Shown: in pieces, positions 43,945-53,757 of the stretch
Numbering within the stretch: position 1 is the first letter of the stretch
Layout: each line of letters begins with the position of its first letter
Assembly (NCBI GenBank): GCA_017472925.1
Contig: JAFUNS010000002.1
Location: forward strand, 18,061 to 82,060
Length of the DNA stretch: 64,000 nt
From: Bacteroides sp.
GTDB taxonomy: Bacteria > Bacteroidota > Bacteroidia > Bacteroidales > Bacteroidaceae
Direction of reading: 5' to 3'
The notes under the pieces: generated by a model
Told to the model about the DNA's origin: nothing
The model's input: the letters and a program-made list of their open reading frames with translations, nothing else
Databases searched by the model: none
Position numbers and translations under genes: made by a program

Positions 43945-44922
43945 TCAATCATTACGCAAAGAATAGTTCTTGAAGAACTGGGTTCGTTCAAACATATCCA
44001 ATGCATTTTCTTTTCTGGCATTCAACAACCCACGGAATTGTGAAACAGACTGATAATCGTGACGTTCCATCCACTCTTGAAGGAAGTGGAGCATATCTTG
44101 AATACAACCTGCCCCATTCCAATACAAAGCAGAACAAACTTCAACAGCCGAAGCACCAGCCAACAAAGCTTTTACCAAAGAAGCGCCATCAGTTACACCA
44201 CCTGAAGCTGCAATATCCAAACGAGGTACACGAGCTGAAACCAAACCCGTCCAACGAAGTACTTCAGACAGATCATTGGACTGCCCCAAAGCATTGCCTT
44301 GCGCATAAGAAAGTTTCTCAATATTGATATCAAAAGCTACCATTCGATTGAACAACACAACTGCTGCTGCGCCATTGGCATACAATTGGTCGATCAAAGG
44401 AACACAATTGGTAAAATTACGGCCTAACTTTACAATTACCGGGATATTCAACGCCGATTTTACTTGTTTCAAGATGTTGATATGTTCTTGTTCGTATGCA
44501 CCATACGAATCATTCAAACTGCTACATATTGACATAATGTTTAATTCGAGTGCATCGGCTCCTGCTTCTTCAATATGACGAGCAAAAGAAGTCCAATCCG
44601 AGCTTCGATAACAATTGATGCTTGCAATAACAGGAATGGAACATACCTGCTTGGTATCTTTAATTAATTGCAAGTAATTTTCCAATCGATGAGCACGATA
44701 ATAAGTCTGCAAATAATCCAACTCTTCTGAATGACCATCTTGTTGGGCCTTAGCCAATTCAGCTTCGATTTCTTCTTCAAACAAAGACTTCAACACTACA
44801 GCCGAAGCACCAGCATCTTCCCATTTCTTATTACGCTGTGCAGTGTTGGTCAAACTACAACTACTAACTATAAACGGATTCTTCAAGGTTAATCCTGCAA
44901 AAGATGTTTCTAACTTTTTCAT
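43945..44922 (-). CDS. dihydroorotate dehydrogenase-like flavoprotein
   Basis: A 325-residue TIM-barrel protein of the DHOD superfamily: LETSFAGLTLKNPFIVSSCSLT at the N-terminus, VIVKLGRNFTN with the expected FMN-contacting Lys, VLFNRM, and SGGVTDGASLVKALLAGASAVEVCSALYWNG for FMN phosphate. The class 1 catalytic loop NxSCPN is replaced by LNIMSICSSLN, so the active-site Cys is displaced or absent. It is thus probably not the true PyrD, and its substrate is unknown. A perfect PerR-type box lies 120 bp upstream, linking it to peroxide stress. Confidence 0.85.
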   Translation of the reverse strand: MKKLETSFAGLTLKNPFIVSSCSLTNTAQRNKKWEDAGASAVVLKSLFEEEIEAELAKAQQDGHSEELDYLQTYYRAHRLENYLQLIKDTKQVCSIPVIASINCYRSSDWTSFARHIEEAGADALELNIMSICSSLNDSYGAYEQEHINILKQVKSALNIPVIVKLGRNFTNCVPLIDQLYANGAAAVVLFNRMVAFDINIEKLSYAQGNALGQSNDLSEVLRWTGLVSARVPRLDIAASGGVTDGASLVKALLAGASAVEVCSALYWNGAGCIQDMLHFLQEWMERHDYQSVSQFRGLLNARKENALDMFERTQFFKNYSLRND

Positions 44923-45042
44923 AATACTTTATTTTACCTGTCTATATTTTAATTAATTTCTTTCCTTAATAAACAATCCATATTGAATTGTTCCGCAATA
45001 TACAAAGAAAATATTTAATTCACAAGAAAAATAAAATAATAT

Positions 45043-45057
45043 TTGTAATTATTACAA
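45043..45057. promoter_or_regulatory. PerR box before the DHOD-like gene
   Basis: TTGTAAT-T-ATTACAA has exactly the half-sites of the perR box at 27487, with a different centre base. The gene before it (dnaJ) is terminated upstream, so it belongs to the minus-strand gene starting at 44922. Confidence 0.72.
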
Positions 45058-45134
45058 TTTTAAACGTTTCTTATGACTATAGCAGATTATCTAAGAATAA
45101 GAATTAACTTAATAGATGGTTATGGCTATAAATG

Positions 45135-45161
45135 AAAAAGGATGTGCTTAGCACATCCTTT
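45135..45161 (-). terminator. terminator of grpE-dnaJ
   Basis: Minus strand AAAGGATGTGC / GCACATCCTTT with loop TAA, followed by TT and a T-rich stretch. Confidence 0.92.
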
Positions 45162-45167
45162 ATTCTA

Positions 45168-46337
45168 TTAATCAAAGAAATTCTTAAATTTCTTAAAGAT
45201 TTTCTCTTTCATACTCAGATTGGGTTCAAAATTATCTGAATGCTGCATTTTTTCCAAAGCCTGCTTTTCGTCTTTGCTCAAAGTCTCGGGAATGTAAACA
45301 CTCACATTTACCAATAAATCCCCTGTTCCATTAGTATAACCGTAACTGTTTACACTAGGAAGTCCCTTGCCGCGAAGACGAAGAACCTTTCCGGGTTGAG
45401 TTCCTGGTTCTATCTTAACTTTCACTTTACTATCAATAGTCGGTATTTCTACCGTTCCTCCCAAAGCAGCAGTCGGTACACTTAAAAGCAAATTATATAT
45501 CAAATCGTTTTCGTCACGAATCAAATCAGGATGTGCTTCTTCTTCAATTACCACCAACAAATCTCCAGGTACTCCATTATGCTTACCAGCATTTCCTTTA
45601 CCACCTACGGTTAATTGCATACCTTCGGCTACACCGGCGGGAATTTTTACTTCAACCACTTCTTCACCATAAACGATACCCTCGCCCGAGCAATGTTTAC
45701 ATTTGTTCTTGATGATTTTTCCTTCACCATTACATTGCGGACATACACTTTGTGTCTGCATCATACCAAAGATGCTCTGTTGAGTGCGGGTTACACTACC
45801 TGTTCCGTGACAAGTAGGACAAGTTTCGGTTCCTCCATCACCTTCGGCTCCAGTACCATGACAATGGTTACATTCTACATACTTCTTCAGTTTGAATTTC
45901 TTTTCAACTCCAGTAGAAATATCCTTTAAGTTCAGCTTCACTTTTACACGAAGATCAGATCCACGGAACTTACGTTGTTGCGTACGTCCGCCACCTCCTC
46001 CGAAGCCACCAAATCCGCCAAAGCCTGAAAAGCCATGGCCGAATACACTACTAAAGATATCATTCAAATCGAAATCGGCAAAGTCACTAAAACCACCACC
46101 GGCAGCACCACCCATACCCGCATGGCCAAACTGGTCATAACGAGCACGTTTGTCCTTGTCACTAAGTACACTATATGCTTCAGCGGCTTCCTTGAACTTT
46201 TCTTCGGCTTCCTTATCACCTGGATTCTTGTCTGGATGATACTGAATAGCCAATTTCCGATAGGCTTTCTTTATTTCGGCTTCACTGGCTGTTTTTTCTA
46301 CACCCAGCACTTCATAATAATCTCTTTTTGTTGCCAT
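45168..46337 (-). CDS. dnaJ: co-chaperone DnaJ
   Basis: A 389-residue class I Hsp40: J-domain with the HPD motif ([16 protein letters not shown]), a Gly/Phe-rich linker ([16 protein letters not shown]), the zinc-finger region with four CxxCxGxG repeats ([32 protein letters not shown]), and the two C-terminal substrate-binding domains. It delivers clients to DnaK and triggers ATP hydrolysis. It follows grpE by 7 bp and is the second gene of the operon. Confidence 0.98.
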   Translation of the reverse strand: MATKRDYYEVLGVEKTASEAEIKKAYRKLAIQYHPDKNPGDKEAEEKFKEAAEAYSVLSDKDKRARYDQFGHAGMGGAAGGGFSDFADFDLNDIFSSVFGHGFSGFGGFGGFGGGGGRTQQRKFRGSDLRVKVKLNLKDISTGVEKKFKLKKYVECNHCHGTGAEGDGGTETCPTCHGTGSVTRTQQSIFGMMQTQSVCPQCNGEGKIIKNKCKHCSGEGIVYGEEVVEVKIPAGVAEGMQLTVGGKGNAGKHNGVPGDLLVVIEEEAHPDLIRDENDLIYNLLLSVPTAALGGTVEIPTIDSKVKVKIEPGTQPGKVLRLRGKGLPSVNSYGYTNGTGDLLVNVSVYIPETLSKDEKQALEKMQHSDNFEPNLSMKEKIFKKFKNFFD

Positions 46338-46344
46338 AGTTACA

Positions 46345-46929
46345 TTATTGAGCCACTACCACTTTGGCATGGCGGATAACTTTATCATTCAACATATATC
46401 CGGTTTGTACGCAATCCAAGATTTTCCCTTTCATCTCTTCCGACGAAGCCGGTACCAATGCAATAGCTTCATGATAATCTGTATCAAAATCTTTTCCTTC
46501 GGTTTCGATTACATGAAGTCCTTCTTGATTCAACACTTTATGGAACTTATTAAAAATAAGCACCACACCTTCACGCATAGCTTTAGTTTCTTCTGAAGTT
46601 TCCATATTCTTCAACGCGCGTTCAAAATCGTCTAAAATAGGAAGGATAGCTACCAATGTCTTTTCAGCACCGTTCTTTATCAATTCCGCCTTTTCTTTAA
46701 GCGTACGTTTGCGGTAGTTGTCAAATTCTGCAGACAAACGCAGATGTTTATCTTTCAATTCTTCTACCTCTTTTTGTGCTTCTTCCAGTTCGTTTGCCAC
46801 CCGTTCTTCATCACTCAGTTCTTCAGCTATATCTTCCTGTTGGCATTCTTCCTTGCCGTCAGTTGTTTCTTCTATCGTTTCTTCGTTCTTCAATTCTTCT
46901 TCCAAAGGTTGATTCTTTTCTTTAGTCAT
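46345..46929 (-). CDS. grpE: nucleotide exchange factor GrpE
   Basis: A 194-residue GrpE. The N-terminal 50 residues are very acidic (Glu/Gln-rich), followed by the dimeric coiled coil with [28 protein letters not shown] and the beta-wing ending in [22 protein letters not shown]. It releases ADP from DnaK. It is in a grpE-dnaJ operon separate from dnaK. The 148 bp before it hold several TGTCA-type sites like those before dnaK. Confidence 0.97.
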   Translation of the reverse strand: MTKEKNQPLEEELKNEETIEETTDGKEECQQEDIAEELSDEERVANELEEAQKEVEELKDKHLRLSAEFDNYRKRTLKEKAELIKNGAEKTLVAILPILDDFERALKNMETSEETKAMREGVVLIFNKFHKVLNQEGLHVIETEGKDFDTDYHEAIALVPASSEEMKGKILDCVQTGYMLNDKVIRHAKVVVAQ

Positions 46930-46990
46930 GATTATATGTTATTTTAATTATTCATCTATCATTTGTTTATAATGGAACAAAAAGTATGCC

Positions 46991-47080
46991 TGCCAAGTCT
47001 GTCACTTGTATTCAAATCAAAAACAGAGAAAACACTGACAGAGTGACATGTTTTATAATAAAGTAACGACATGCTTGTCA
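46991..47080. promoter_or_regulatory. cluster of TGTCA sites upstream of grpE
   Basis: TGTCA occurs at 47000-47004 and 47076-47080, and TGACA at 47036-47040 and 47044-47048. TGTCACT (47000-47006) and AGTGACA (47042-47048) are inverted. Minus-strand TTGGCAGG (near 46990-46997) resembles a -24 box, but the expected -12 GC is absent. The sites echo the dyad before dnaK. Confidence 0.45.
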
Positions 47081-50000
47081 CTTGCTCTCCATACTCACTA
47101 TTTCCTGAAGGATACTTACGGCTGTTTCTACCGTCTCTACATTTTTCACAACCATACTTCGACGACCATTTTGCTCGCGAAGATTACAATAACGAGGATG
47201 AGTTCCCATATATCCTATCAATTTGCCAAAAGCTATACTTTGATAGAAAGGGCTATCAGGATTACTCACAAAATAAAGTACCATACGTTCTGCTTTAAGT
47301 ACGACTTTTTCGGCACCTAATCGCTTTGCCAGCCTACGAAGAGGTACAATGCGTAGAAGTTCCTGCCCTTCGGTCGGCACTTTTCCAAAACGGTCTTCAA
47401 GTCTTGCTTTAAAATCGAGTACATCCTTATCGAGCTCCAATCCGTCAAGTTCACGATAAAGTAACATACGTTCACTACTACTTGGAATATACTCATTCGG
47501 GAAGAGCAATTCCAAATCACTTTCAACCAAACATTCACTCACAAAATCCTCACCACTAATCTTCTCCTCACCTGCCATTTGCAGTTCTTCGGTATAAAGT
47601 TGGCTGAATTCATCCTCTTTAAGTTCCTTGACCGCTTCGGCCAATATTTTCTGATACGTTTCGTAACCTAAATCTGCTATAAAACCGCTCTGTTCAGCGC
47701 CCAACATATTACCTGCCCCACGAATATCAAGATCTTGCATAGCTATATGTATACCGCTTCCTAAATCGCTAAAGTTTTCTATGGCTTGCAACCGACGCTT
47801 GGCTTCTGGAGTCAATACATGAAGAGGTGGTGCCAATAAATAGCAGAATGCTTTACGGTTGCTTCGTCCTACACGACCACGCATTTGATGAAGATCACTC
47901 AAACCAAAATTCTGAGCCTGATTAATGATAATTGTATTGGCATTAGGTATATCGATACCACTTTCAATGATAGTAGTGGCCAACAACACATCATAATCGT
48001 AATTTACAAAATCCATAATGATTTTCTCCAACTCCTCTGGCTGCATCTGACCATGTCCAATACATACCCTACAATCCGGAATATGGCGAAGTATGAGTGC
48101 CTTTAACTCCACTAAATTTTGAATACGATTATTGACAAAGAATACTTGCCCATTACGGCTCATTTCAAAATTAATGGCATCTGTTATAATCTGCTCATTA
48201 AATGTATGGACCTCTGTCTGAATGGGATAACGATTGGGAGGAGGTGTCTGGATAACCGATAAGTCACGCGCTCCCATCAATGAGAATTGCAGAGTACGTG
48301 GTATGGGGGTAGCCGTAAGAGTAAGTGTATCGACATTCACCTTAATTTGGCGCAACTTTTCTTTCACACTTACACCAAATTTCTGCTCCTCATCAATGAT
48401 AAGTAGACCAAGATCTTTAAACTTTACACTCTTCCCAATCAGTTTATGAGTACCGATGATGATATTAATCGTGCCATCAGCCAATTCCTTAATAATCCGT
48501 GTAGTATCTTTGGCCGTCCGTGCCCTACTCAAATATTCCACCTTACAAGGAAAATCTTTCAAGCGTTCACTGAAAGTTTGAAAATGTTGATAAGCCAATA
48601 CAGTAGTAGGAACCAATACAGCAACCTGCTTATTATCGGTCACCGCTTTAAAAGCCGCACGCATTGCTACTTCTGTCTTACCAAATCCTACGTCACCACA
48701 AACCAATCTATCCATCGGACGCTGGCTCTCCATATCTGCCTTTACATCAGCTGTTGCTTTTGATTGATCGGGAGTGTCTTCATACAGAAAACTTGCTTCC
48801 AACTCATGCTGCATAAAGCTATCGGGAGAATAGGCAAATCCTTTCTCCTGCTTGCGTTGAGAATACAATCGGATAAGATCACGAGCAATGTCCTTAATCT
48901 TGGTTTTGGTACGCTCTTTTATCTTCTCCCAAGCACCTGTTCCTAATTTATTGATACGTGGAGGTTCACCCTCTTTTCCCTTATATTTGGATATTTTATG
49001 CAAAGAATGAATGGATACAAATACCACATCATCATTCTGATAGACCAATTTAATGACTTCTTGAGTAGAATTTCCATTAGGAAGACGTACCAACCCCGCA
49101 AATTTACCGATACCATGATCGATATGTACCACATAATCACCCGGTTCAAACTGACTGAGTTCTTTGAGTGTAAGCGCAACTTTTCCACTACGCGCCCTTT
49201 CGCTACGAAGATTGTACTTATGAAAACGGTCAAAAATCTGATGGTCGGTAAAAAAACACTTTTTCAGGAAATTATCAGTAAAACCTTCATGTAATGTCTT
49301 GTTTACATAAGTAAATGAAATCGCATCACCTCTTTCTTCAAAAATATCTTTTAAACGTTTTGCTTGTTTTTCGCTATCTGTACAAATATAAAGCGTATAT
49401 CCTTTCTGCACATAATCATCTAAAGTGGAACTAACCAAATCAAAGTTTTTGTGAAAAATAGGTTGTGCTACCACATCAAAAGTCAGTGTAGCTTGGGGAT
49501 GTCCGGTTGGTTTGTTTCCAAACTCCATTCGTCTGAATTCCAACACATCCGATGTAAAAGAGCTTCCATCCATCAATCGGTTATTCATTCGCAACAGGTC
49601 TTCCCGTTGTTCTTCATCGGCAGCCTCCAACGCTTGTTTAGAAACCGTTTCCTCATGTACTGCATCTATTCGTTCGCGTATCCATAAGAAATCTTTCATA
49701 CCTATAACCGCATCATCTTTCAGGAAACGGAAAAAGGATACATACTCACCACTTTGCATAGAAGCCAATTCTGGAACTATAGATATGCTATCCTTTCTCT
49801 CCTTAGACAGTTGCGATTCAACTTCAAAAGTACGAATACTATCTATCTCATCACCAAAAAAATCAATACGATAAGGATATTCTGAAGCATAGGAATATAC
49901 ATCGACAATGCTGCCTCGAAGAGAATATTGACCAGGTTCATATACATAATCCACCTGTTCAAATCCCCATTCTGCTAACATATCCATCAGCACATCTGTA

Positions 50001-50455
50001 CCTATGCATTGACCTATACTTAGAGTAATAGTTTTTTCGGCCAACACTTTTTGTGAAACCACCTTTTCTGCTATTGCATCAGGATAGGTTACTATACAAA
50101 CCGGCTCTTGCTTTTGCAAACGGTTAAGAGCTTCTGTACGTAATATCTCATTAGCAGCATCTTTCTGACCATACCGAATGGCACGCCGATACGACGAAGG
50201 AAAAAACAAGACATTCTTTTCTCCGTTTATTTGAATCAAATCATGATAAAAATACCCAGCCTCTTCCACATCACCAAGAATAAAGACAAAAGTTCGAGGT
50301 GAAGTATCAATAACAGATGAAAGAAACAAAGAAGAAGCAGAAGCATGTAGTCCTCCCAGGAAAATAGACCTCACTGAGGAATTTTCCAACTGTGCAGCCA
50401 AGGCCCTAACATTGGGATGCCCGGCATATATGCGTTGTAACTCTGAAATATCCAT
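47078..50455 (-). CDS. mfd: transcription-repair coupling factor Mfd
   Basis: 1125 residues from the ATG at 50455; the frame opens at 50527, across the promoter. Domains in order: the UvrB-homology module (to about 350), a linker, the RNA-polymerase-interacting CarD-like domain (PGDYVVHIDHGIGKFAGL), the RecG-like ATPase with Walker A GDVGFGKTEVAMRAA, DEEQ in IIDEEQKFGV, TATPIPRTL and QMRGRVGRSNRKAFCYLL, then the C-terminal UvrA-gating domain. Mfd removes stalled RNA polymerase and recruits UvrAB. It ends 149 bp before grpE. Confidence 0.97.
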   Translation of the reverse strand: MDISELQRIYAGHPNVRALAAQLENSSVRSIFLGGLHASASSLFLSSVIDTSPRTFVFILGDVEEAGYFYHDLIQINGEKNVLFFPSSYRRAIRYGQKDAANEILRTEALNRLQKQEPVCIVTYPDAIAEKVVSQKVLAEKTITLSIGQCIGTDVLMDMLAEWGFEQVDYVYEPGQYSLRGSIVDVYSYASEYPYRIDFFGDEIDSIRTFEVESQLSKERKDSISIVPELASMQSGEYVSFFRFLKDDAVIGMKDFLWIRERIDAVHEETVSKQALEAADEEQREDLLRMNNRLMDGSSFTSDVLEFRRMEFGNKPTGHPQATLTFDVVAQPIFHKNFDLVSSTLDDYVQKGYTLYICTDSEKQAKRLKDIFEERGDAISFTYVNKTLHEGFTDNFLKKCFFTDHQIFDRFHKYNLRSERARSGKVALTLKELSQFEPGDYVVHIDHGIGKFAGLVRLPNGNSTQEVIKLVYQNDDVVFVSIHSLHKISKYKGKEGEPPRINKLGTGAWEKIKERTKTKIKDIARDLIRLYSQRKQEKGFAYSPDSFMQHELEASFLYEDTPDQSKATADVKADMESQRPMDRLVCGDVGFGKTEVAMRAAFKAVTDNKQVAVLVPTTVLAYQHFQTFSERLKDFPCKVEYLSRARTAKDTTRIIKELADGTINIIIGTHKLIGKSVKFKDLGLLIIDEEQKFGVSVKEKLRQIKVNVDTLTLTATPIPRTLQFSLMGARDLSVIQTPPPNRYPIQTEVHTFNEQIITDAINFEMSRNGQVFFVNNRIQNLVELKALILRHIPDCRVCIGHGQMQPEELEKIIMDFVNYDYDVLLATTIIESGIDIPNANTIIINQAQNFGLSDLHQMRGRVGRSNRKAFCYLLAPPLHVLTPEAKRRLQAIENFSDLGSGIHIAMQDLDIRGAGNMLGAEQSGFIADLGYETYQKILAEAVKELKEDEFSQLYTEELQMAGEEKISGEDFVSECLVESDLELLFPNEYIPSSSERMLLYRELDGLELDKDVLDFKARLEDRFGKVPTEGQELLRIVPLRRLAKRLGAEKVVLKAERMVLYFVSNPDSPFYQSIAFGKLIGYMGTHPRYCNLREQNGRRSMVVKNVETVETAVSILQEIVSMESK

Positions 50456-50473
50456 AAAACTGTTTAGTTGGTG

Positions 50474-50481
50474 CAAAAATA
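50474..50481 (-). promoter_or_regulatory. -7 promoter element of mfd
   Basis: Minus strand TATTTTTG (TAnnTTTG), 18 bp before the start codon. Confidence 0.55.
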
Positions 50482-50514
50482 CAGAATAATCTTCAATCTG
50501 TGATAGAAAATCGC

Positions 50515-50522
50515 TACATTTG
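50515..50522 (+). promoter_or_regulatory. -7 promoter element of the TPR gene
   Basis: TACATTTG (TAnnTTTG), 25 bp before the TPR-protein start, divergent from mfd. Confidence 0.55.
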
Positions 50523-50547
50523 CACACTTCATTCTAAAGAAAGCACT

Positions 50548-52746
50548 ATGCACGAAGGTATAAAGGACATATACAATCTATTGGACAATAAACGACTGAA
50601 GGAGGCATTGGTTCAACTTCAAGCCGTCAGCACGCAAGTTCCCGACTGGAAATTGAGAAATCGTATTGAAGAATTACAAGAAACCTATGGTTACATGCTT
50701 CAATATGCCCGAAAAGGTATACAAGATCCGAACCGCCTAAAAATGTATAGCCATATACTTAGGAGTGCCTACGAATTGACCGATTGGACACATATATCTC
50801 TTTTATTACCACATGCACCGGGACCCTATTATGAAAATTTACGAATCTTCAATCAACGACCGGCCCATTCGTATCCAGAACTATTGGTACAACTAGAATC
50901 ATACACAGAGGATATCAGTACTGTCCAACTCTTCTATAATGAGAAAGAAAGGCAACAGACTGAGACACAGAAAATATGTCACCAACACGAAAATGCAATC
51001 AACGAATTGTTCAATAAAGTATGGACACATATTTTTTGGAATGAATCAGACACCCATGAAGTGCAACAAATAATCGACTCATTATTGGTATCATCCAACG
51101 ACAAAGCCATATTAATGAGCGCCGTAACCATGAGTTTGATGCATCTATTCGATGAACGAAAATTCCAATGTTTATTAAAGGCTTGCCAACATGAAGATTT
51201 ACAAGTAAGCCAACGAGCTCTCGTAGGATTGGCTATTATAATCGATCGTCTAGAAAATAGGATACAGCTCTACCCCAACCTTGTTTCCCAACTCTCCCTC
51301 TTAAAAGAAGAAGAGAAGTTCAGACTTAACCTCTTCACCATACAGATGCAGCTGCTCATGACAAGAGAGACATCTAAAATAACCAAAAAGATGAACGAGG
51401 ACATTATTCCCGGAATCATGAAGGCTACACAGATGAAAGAAGACAAAATACGATTCGACATTCCTAAAGACGAAGAAGATTTCAATCCGGAATGGGAAGA
51501 ATGGATGGACAAGAGTGGTGTAACCGATAAAATTCGTGAAATGGGAAATCTTCAACTGGAAGGTGCTGATATTTATATGAGTACATTCTCAATGATGAAA
51601 CATTTTCCATTCTTCAACCCTGTATCCCATTGGTTCTACCCATTTGACATGAACCAAATTGAAATATTACCTATTACACAAGAACTGGGCAACAATTGGC
51701 AAAACACATTAGGTGTTATATTCCAATCTGATGTTTTTTGTAATTCCGACAAATATTCCTTCTGCCTTACGTTGGCCAACATGCCCACAATGGCTAAAGA
51801 ACAAGCGTTCAAGCAAATGATGGGACAAATGGAGATGGATGACGAACAGAAAAGCAAGCTTCAACAAGCACTTAATCGGTCTAAAGCCGCTAAAAACATC
51901 AGCCGACAATATATTCAGGATCTATATAGATTTTCTAAAGTTTGGGTAAACAAGCACCCTGGCCAAGAAGTAGACATCTTTACCAGTCAATTCAAATTAT
52001 GGGAAAATCCACTATTGAATTCTCTATTGCAAACTGATGAAAGCCTCAAAGGTATAAGTGACTTTCTTTTTCACAAAGAACATTATTCCGACGCTTTTAC
52101 CCTCTTCAATCAACTTATTGATAAGGGTGAGATTTCTGCTGAAATACACCAAAAGATTGGATACATTTTACAAAAACAGAAAAAATACCCTGAAGCTATT
52201 GAACAATATAAACAAGCCGACCTCATTTCTGCCGATCATATTTGGACAATCAGACATATGGCTCAATGTTACAAATATATCAAGGATTATCCTAATGCAC
52301 TCGCATATTACTTAAAAGCAGAAAAAATACAACCTGACAATTTGGCCATCAGCCAACAAATAGGTGAATGTTTGGTAAAAATGCATCGATTTGAGGAAGC
52401 CATATCTACATTTTATAAAGTAGAATATCTAGACAAGAATCCTATACAAGCCAGAAGAGCCATAGCATGGTGTTCTTTCTGCACCGGCAAGAATGAAGAA
52501 GCCCTCAAATACTACAACTTATTGTTACATGAAGAGCATCCAATCAAGCAAGACTGGCTGAATGCAGGACATGTTCATTTAGCACTTAATGACATGCAAC
52601 AAGCACTGGCCCATTATCAAAAAGCCCATGATTTATGTAAAAGTCATACAGAATTCATCCAGTTATTCAATGAAGACAAGGAGTATCTATCCCATATAGG
52701 TATCCCGACTGAAGATTTATATATTTTATTAGACAATCTACTATAG
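50548..52746 (+). CDS. large tetratricopeptide repeat protein
   Basis: 732 residues from the ATG at 50548 (MHEGIKDIYNLLDNK); the frame opens at 50500 inside the promoter. There is no signal peptide or transmembrane segment, so it is cytoplasmic. The N-terminal 500 residues are all-helical with no family I recognise. The C-terminal third has at least five TPR units, for example IHQKIGYILQKQKKYPEAIEQY, IRHMAQCYKYIKDYPNALAYY, ISQQIGECLVKMHRFEEAISTF and NAGHVHLALNDMQQALAHY. Function unknown; probably scaffolding. It is divergent from mfd and stops 2 bp from the next convergent gene. Confidence 0.85.
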   Translation: MHEGIKDIYNLLDNKRLKEALVQLQAVSTQVPDWKLRNRIEELQETYGYMLQYARKGIQDPNRLKMYSHILRSAYELTDWTHISLLLPHAPGPYYENLRIFNQRPAHSYPELLVQLESYTEDISTVQLFYNEKERQQTETQKICHQHENAINELFNKVWTHIFWNESDTHEVQQIIDSLLVSSNDKAILMSAVTMSLMHLFDERKFQCLLKACQHEDLQVSQRALVGLAIIIDRLENRIQLYPNLVSQLSLLKEEEKFRLNLFTIQMQLLMTRETSKITKKMNEDIIPGIMKATQMKEDKIRFDIPKDEEDFNPEWEEWMDKSGVTDKIREMGNLQLEGADIYMSTFSMMKHFPFFNPVSHWFYPFDMNQIEILPITQELGNNWQNTLGVIFQSDVFCNSDKYSFCLTLANMPTMAKEQAFKQMMGQMEMDDEQKSKLQQALNRSKAAKNISRQYIQDLYRFSKVWVNKHPGQEVDIFTSQFKLWENPLLNSLLQTDESLKGISDFLFHKEHYSDAFTLFNQLIDKGEISAEIHQKIGYILQKQKKYPEAIEQYKQADLISADHIWTIRHMAQCYKYIKDYPNALAYYLKAEKIQPDNLAISQQIGECLVKMHRFEEAISTFYKVEYLDKNPIQARRAIAWCSFCTGKNEEALKYYNLLLHEEHPIKQDWLNAGHVHLALNDMQQALAHYQKAHDLCKSHTEFIQLFNEDKEYLSHIGIPTEDLYILLDNLL

Positions 52747-52748
52747 GG

Positions 52749-53582
52749 TTATTCTTCATAGTATTGGAAATCAAGACGTTCTTTAAGCTCTACATGTTTG
52801 CTGACAATTTCCATATGTACGAGTTTTTCGCCTACCATCCGGTAAAGGCAATCGGCTATGTATGTTGATTCGCCACGATTTACACAATGACGAATTTGAT
52901 TGGGCAGAATATTTGTTTCAAACTCCTGATTCATATACAACAACAAAAATAAGAATGTATCCAATTCTTCACGATCGGCTATGTATGCCATTAAATTCAA
53001 ATTCGACACATAAGTAATCGGTGATTCATAATCCAAATAACTATGGCATGAAGAATCTTCTTCACCTGCCTCATTGTAATACCTGCTGATTATCTCAACA
53101 AGTCGATGTTCCTCGTCGAATATATAACTAGCCTTGACAGTACGCAACAAACTATTTCCATTGACCTTCTCATAACGAGAACACATAAACAATGTATCTT
53201 TTTCCCAATAATAATTTGTTTCTTTATGAGTTTCAAAAGCTATTCCATTCGACTCTAACAAACAAAAGGATTCACTCCTATTCACTTCATTGTCCGCGCA
53301 ATAAAATACTGCTGAGAATTGTTTTTCTTTCTTACAATTCCACTCCATATTTCCTACAGATATCCGGTTATCCTCATAATTGAGCGTAGTTTCACCATAT
53401 CTAACCAATCTCCCTCTATAATCATATTCCAATTTCCATTCCTCATCTGTATTCGATTTCATATCGGCAACATTCACAATCCATGTTTCTTGGGGATAAT
53501 TGACACATGATGATACAAACAAGACTCCAAGCATATTCATCAGGCTAATCCAAAGCGGTGTTTTTAAATGTAATATTTTCAT
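52749..53582 (-). CDS. exported lipoprotein, DUF4595-like
   Basis: 277 residues from the ATG at 53582; a TTG at 53594 is in frame. The N-terminal hydrophobic stretch ends in VSSC, a likely lipobox. The mature part has WKLEYDYRGRLVRYGETTLNYEDNRISVGN and repeated short beta-strand pairs of the form Y-D-x-x-G-R-L/I, similar to the DUF4595/YD-like strand repeats of Bacteroidales surface lipoproteins. Family naming is tentative and function unknown. It is divergent from the S41 protease across 175 bp. Confidence 0.68.
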   Translation of the reverse strand: MKILHLKTPLWISLMNMLGVLFVSSCVNYPQETWIVNVADMKSNTDEEWKLEYDYRGRLVRYGETTLNYEDNRISVGNMEWNCKKEKQFSAVFYCADNEVNRSESFCLLESNGIAFETHKETNYYWEKDTLFMCSRYEKVNGNSLLRTVKASYIFDEEHRLVEIISRYYNEAGEEDSSCHSYLDYESPITYVSNLNLMAYIADREELDTFLFLLLYMNQEFETNILPNQIRHCVNRGESTYIADCLYRMVGEKLVHMEIVSKHVELKERLDFQYYEE

Positions 53583-53727
53583 AAGATGTTTCAATTAGTT
53601 TTTTTTGTAAACAAGAAAGCTGGTAAAAGGTTCATCACTTTTATGTTTTTAACTGTTTTCATGAAATGATAAGGTGTTTTAGTTATAATTCCTAACCAAA
53701 AAGAATGATATTTCATCAGAAAATACC

Positions 53728-53735
53728 TACATTTG
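53728..53735 (+). promoter_or_regulatory. -7 promoter element of the S41 protease operon
   Basis: TACATTTG (TAnnTTTG), 22 bp before the start codon. Confidence 0.55.
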
Positions 53736-53757
53736 CATGATGATTCAAAAGTAAAAG

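Noticed and set aside
46984-46998. Sigma-54 promoter for grpE (TTGGCAGG on the minus strand)
   Set aside because: The invariant -12 GC doublet is absent (TT at that place), so it is not called as a promoter.
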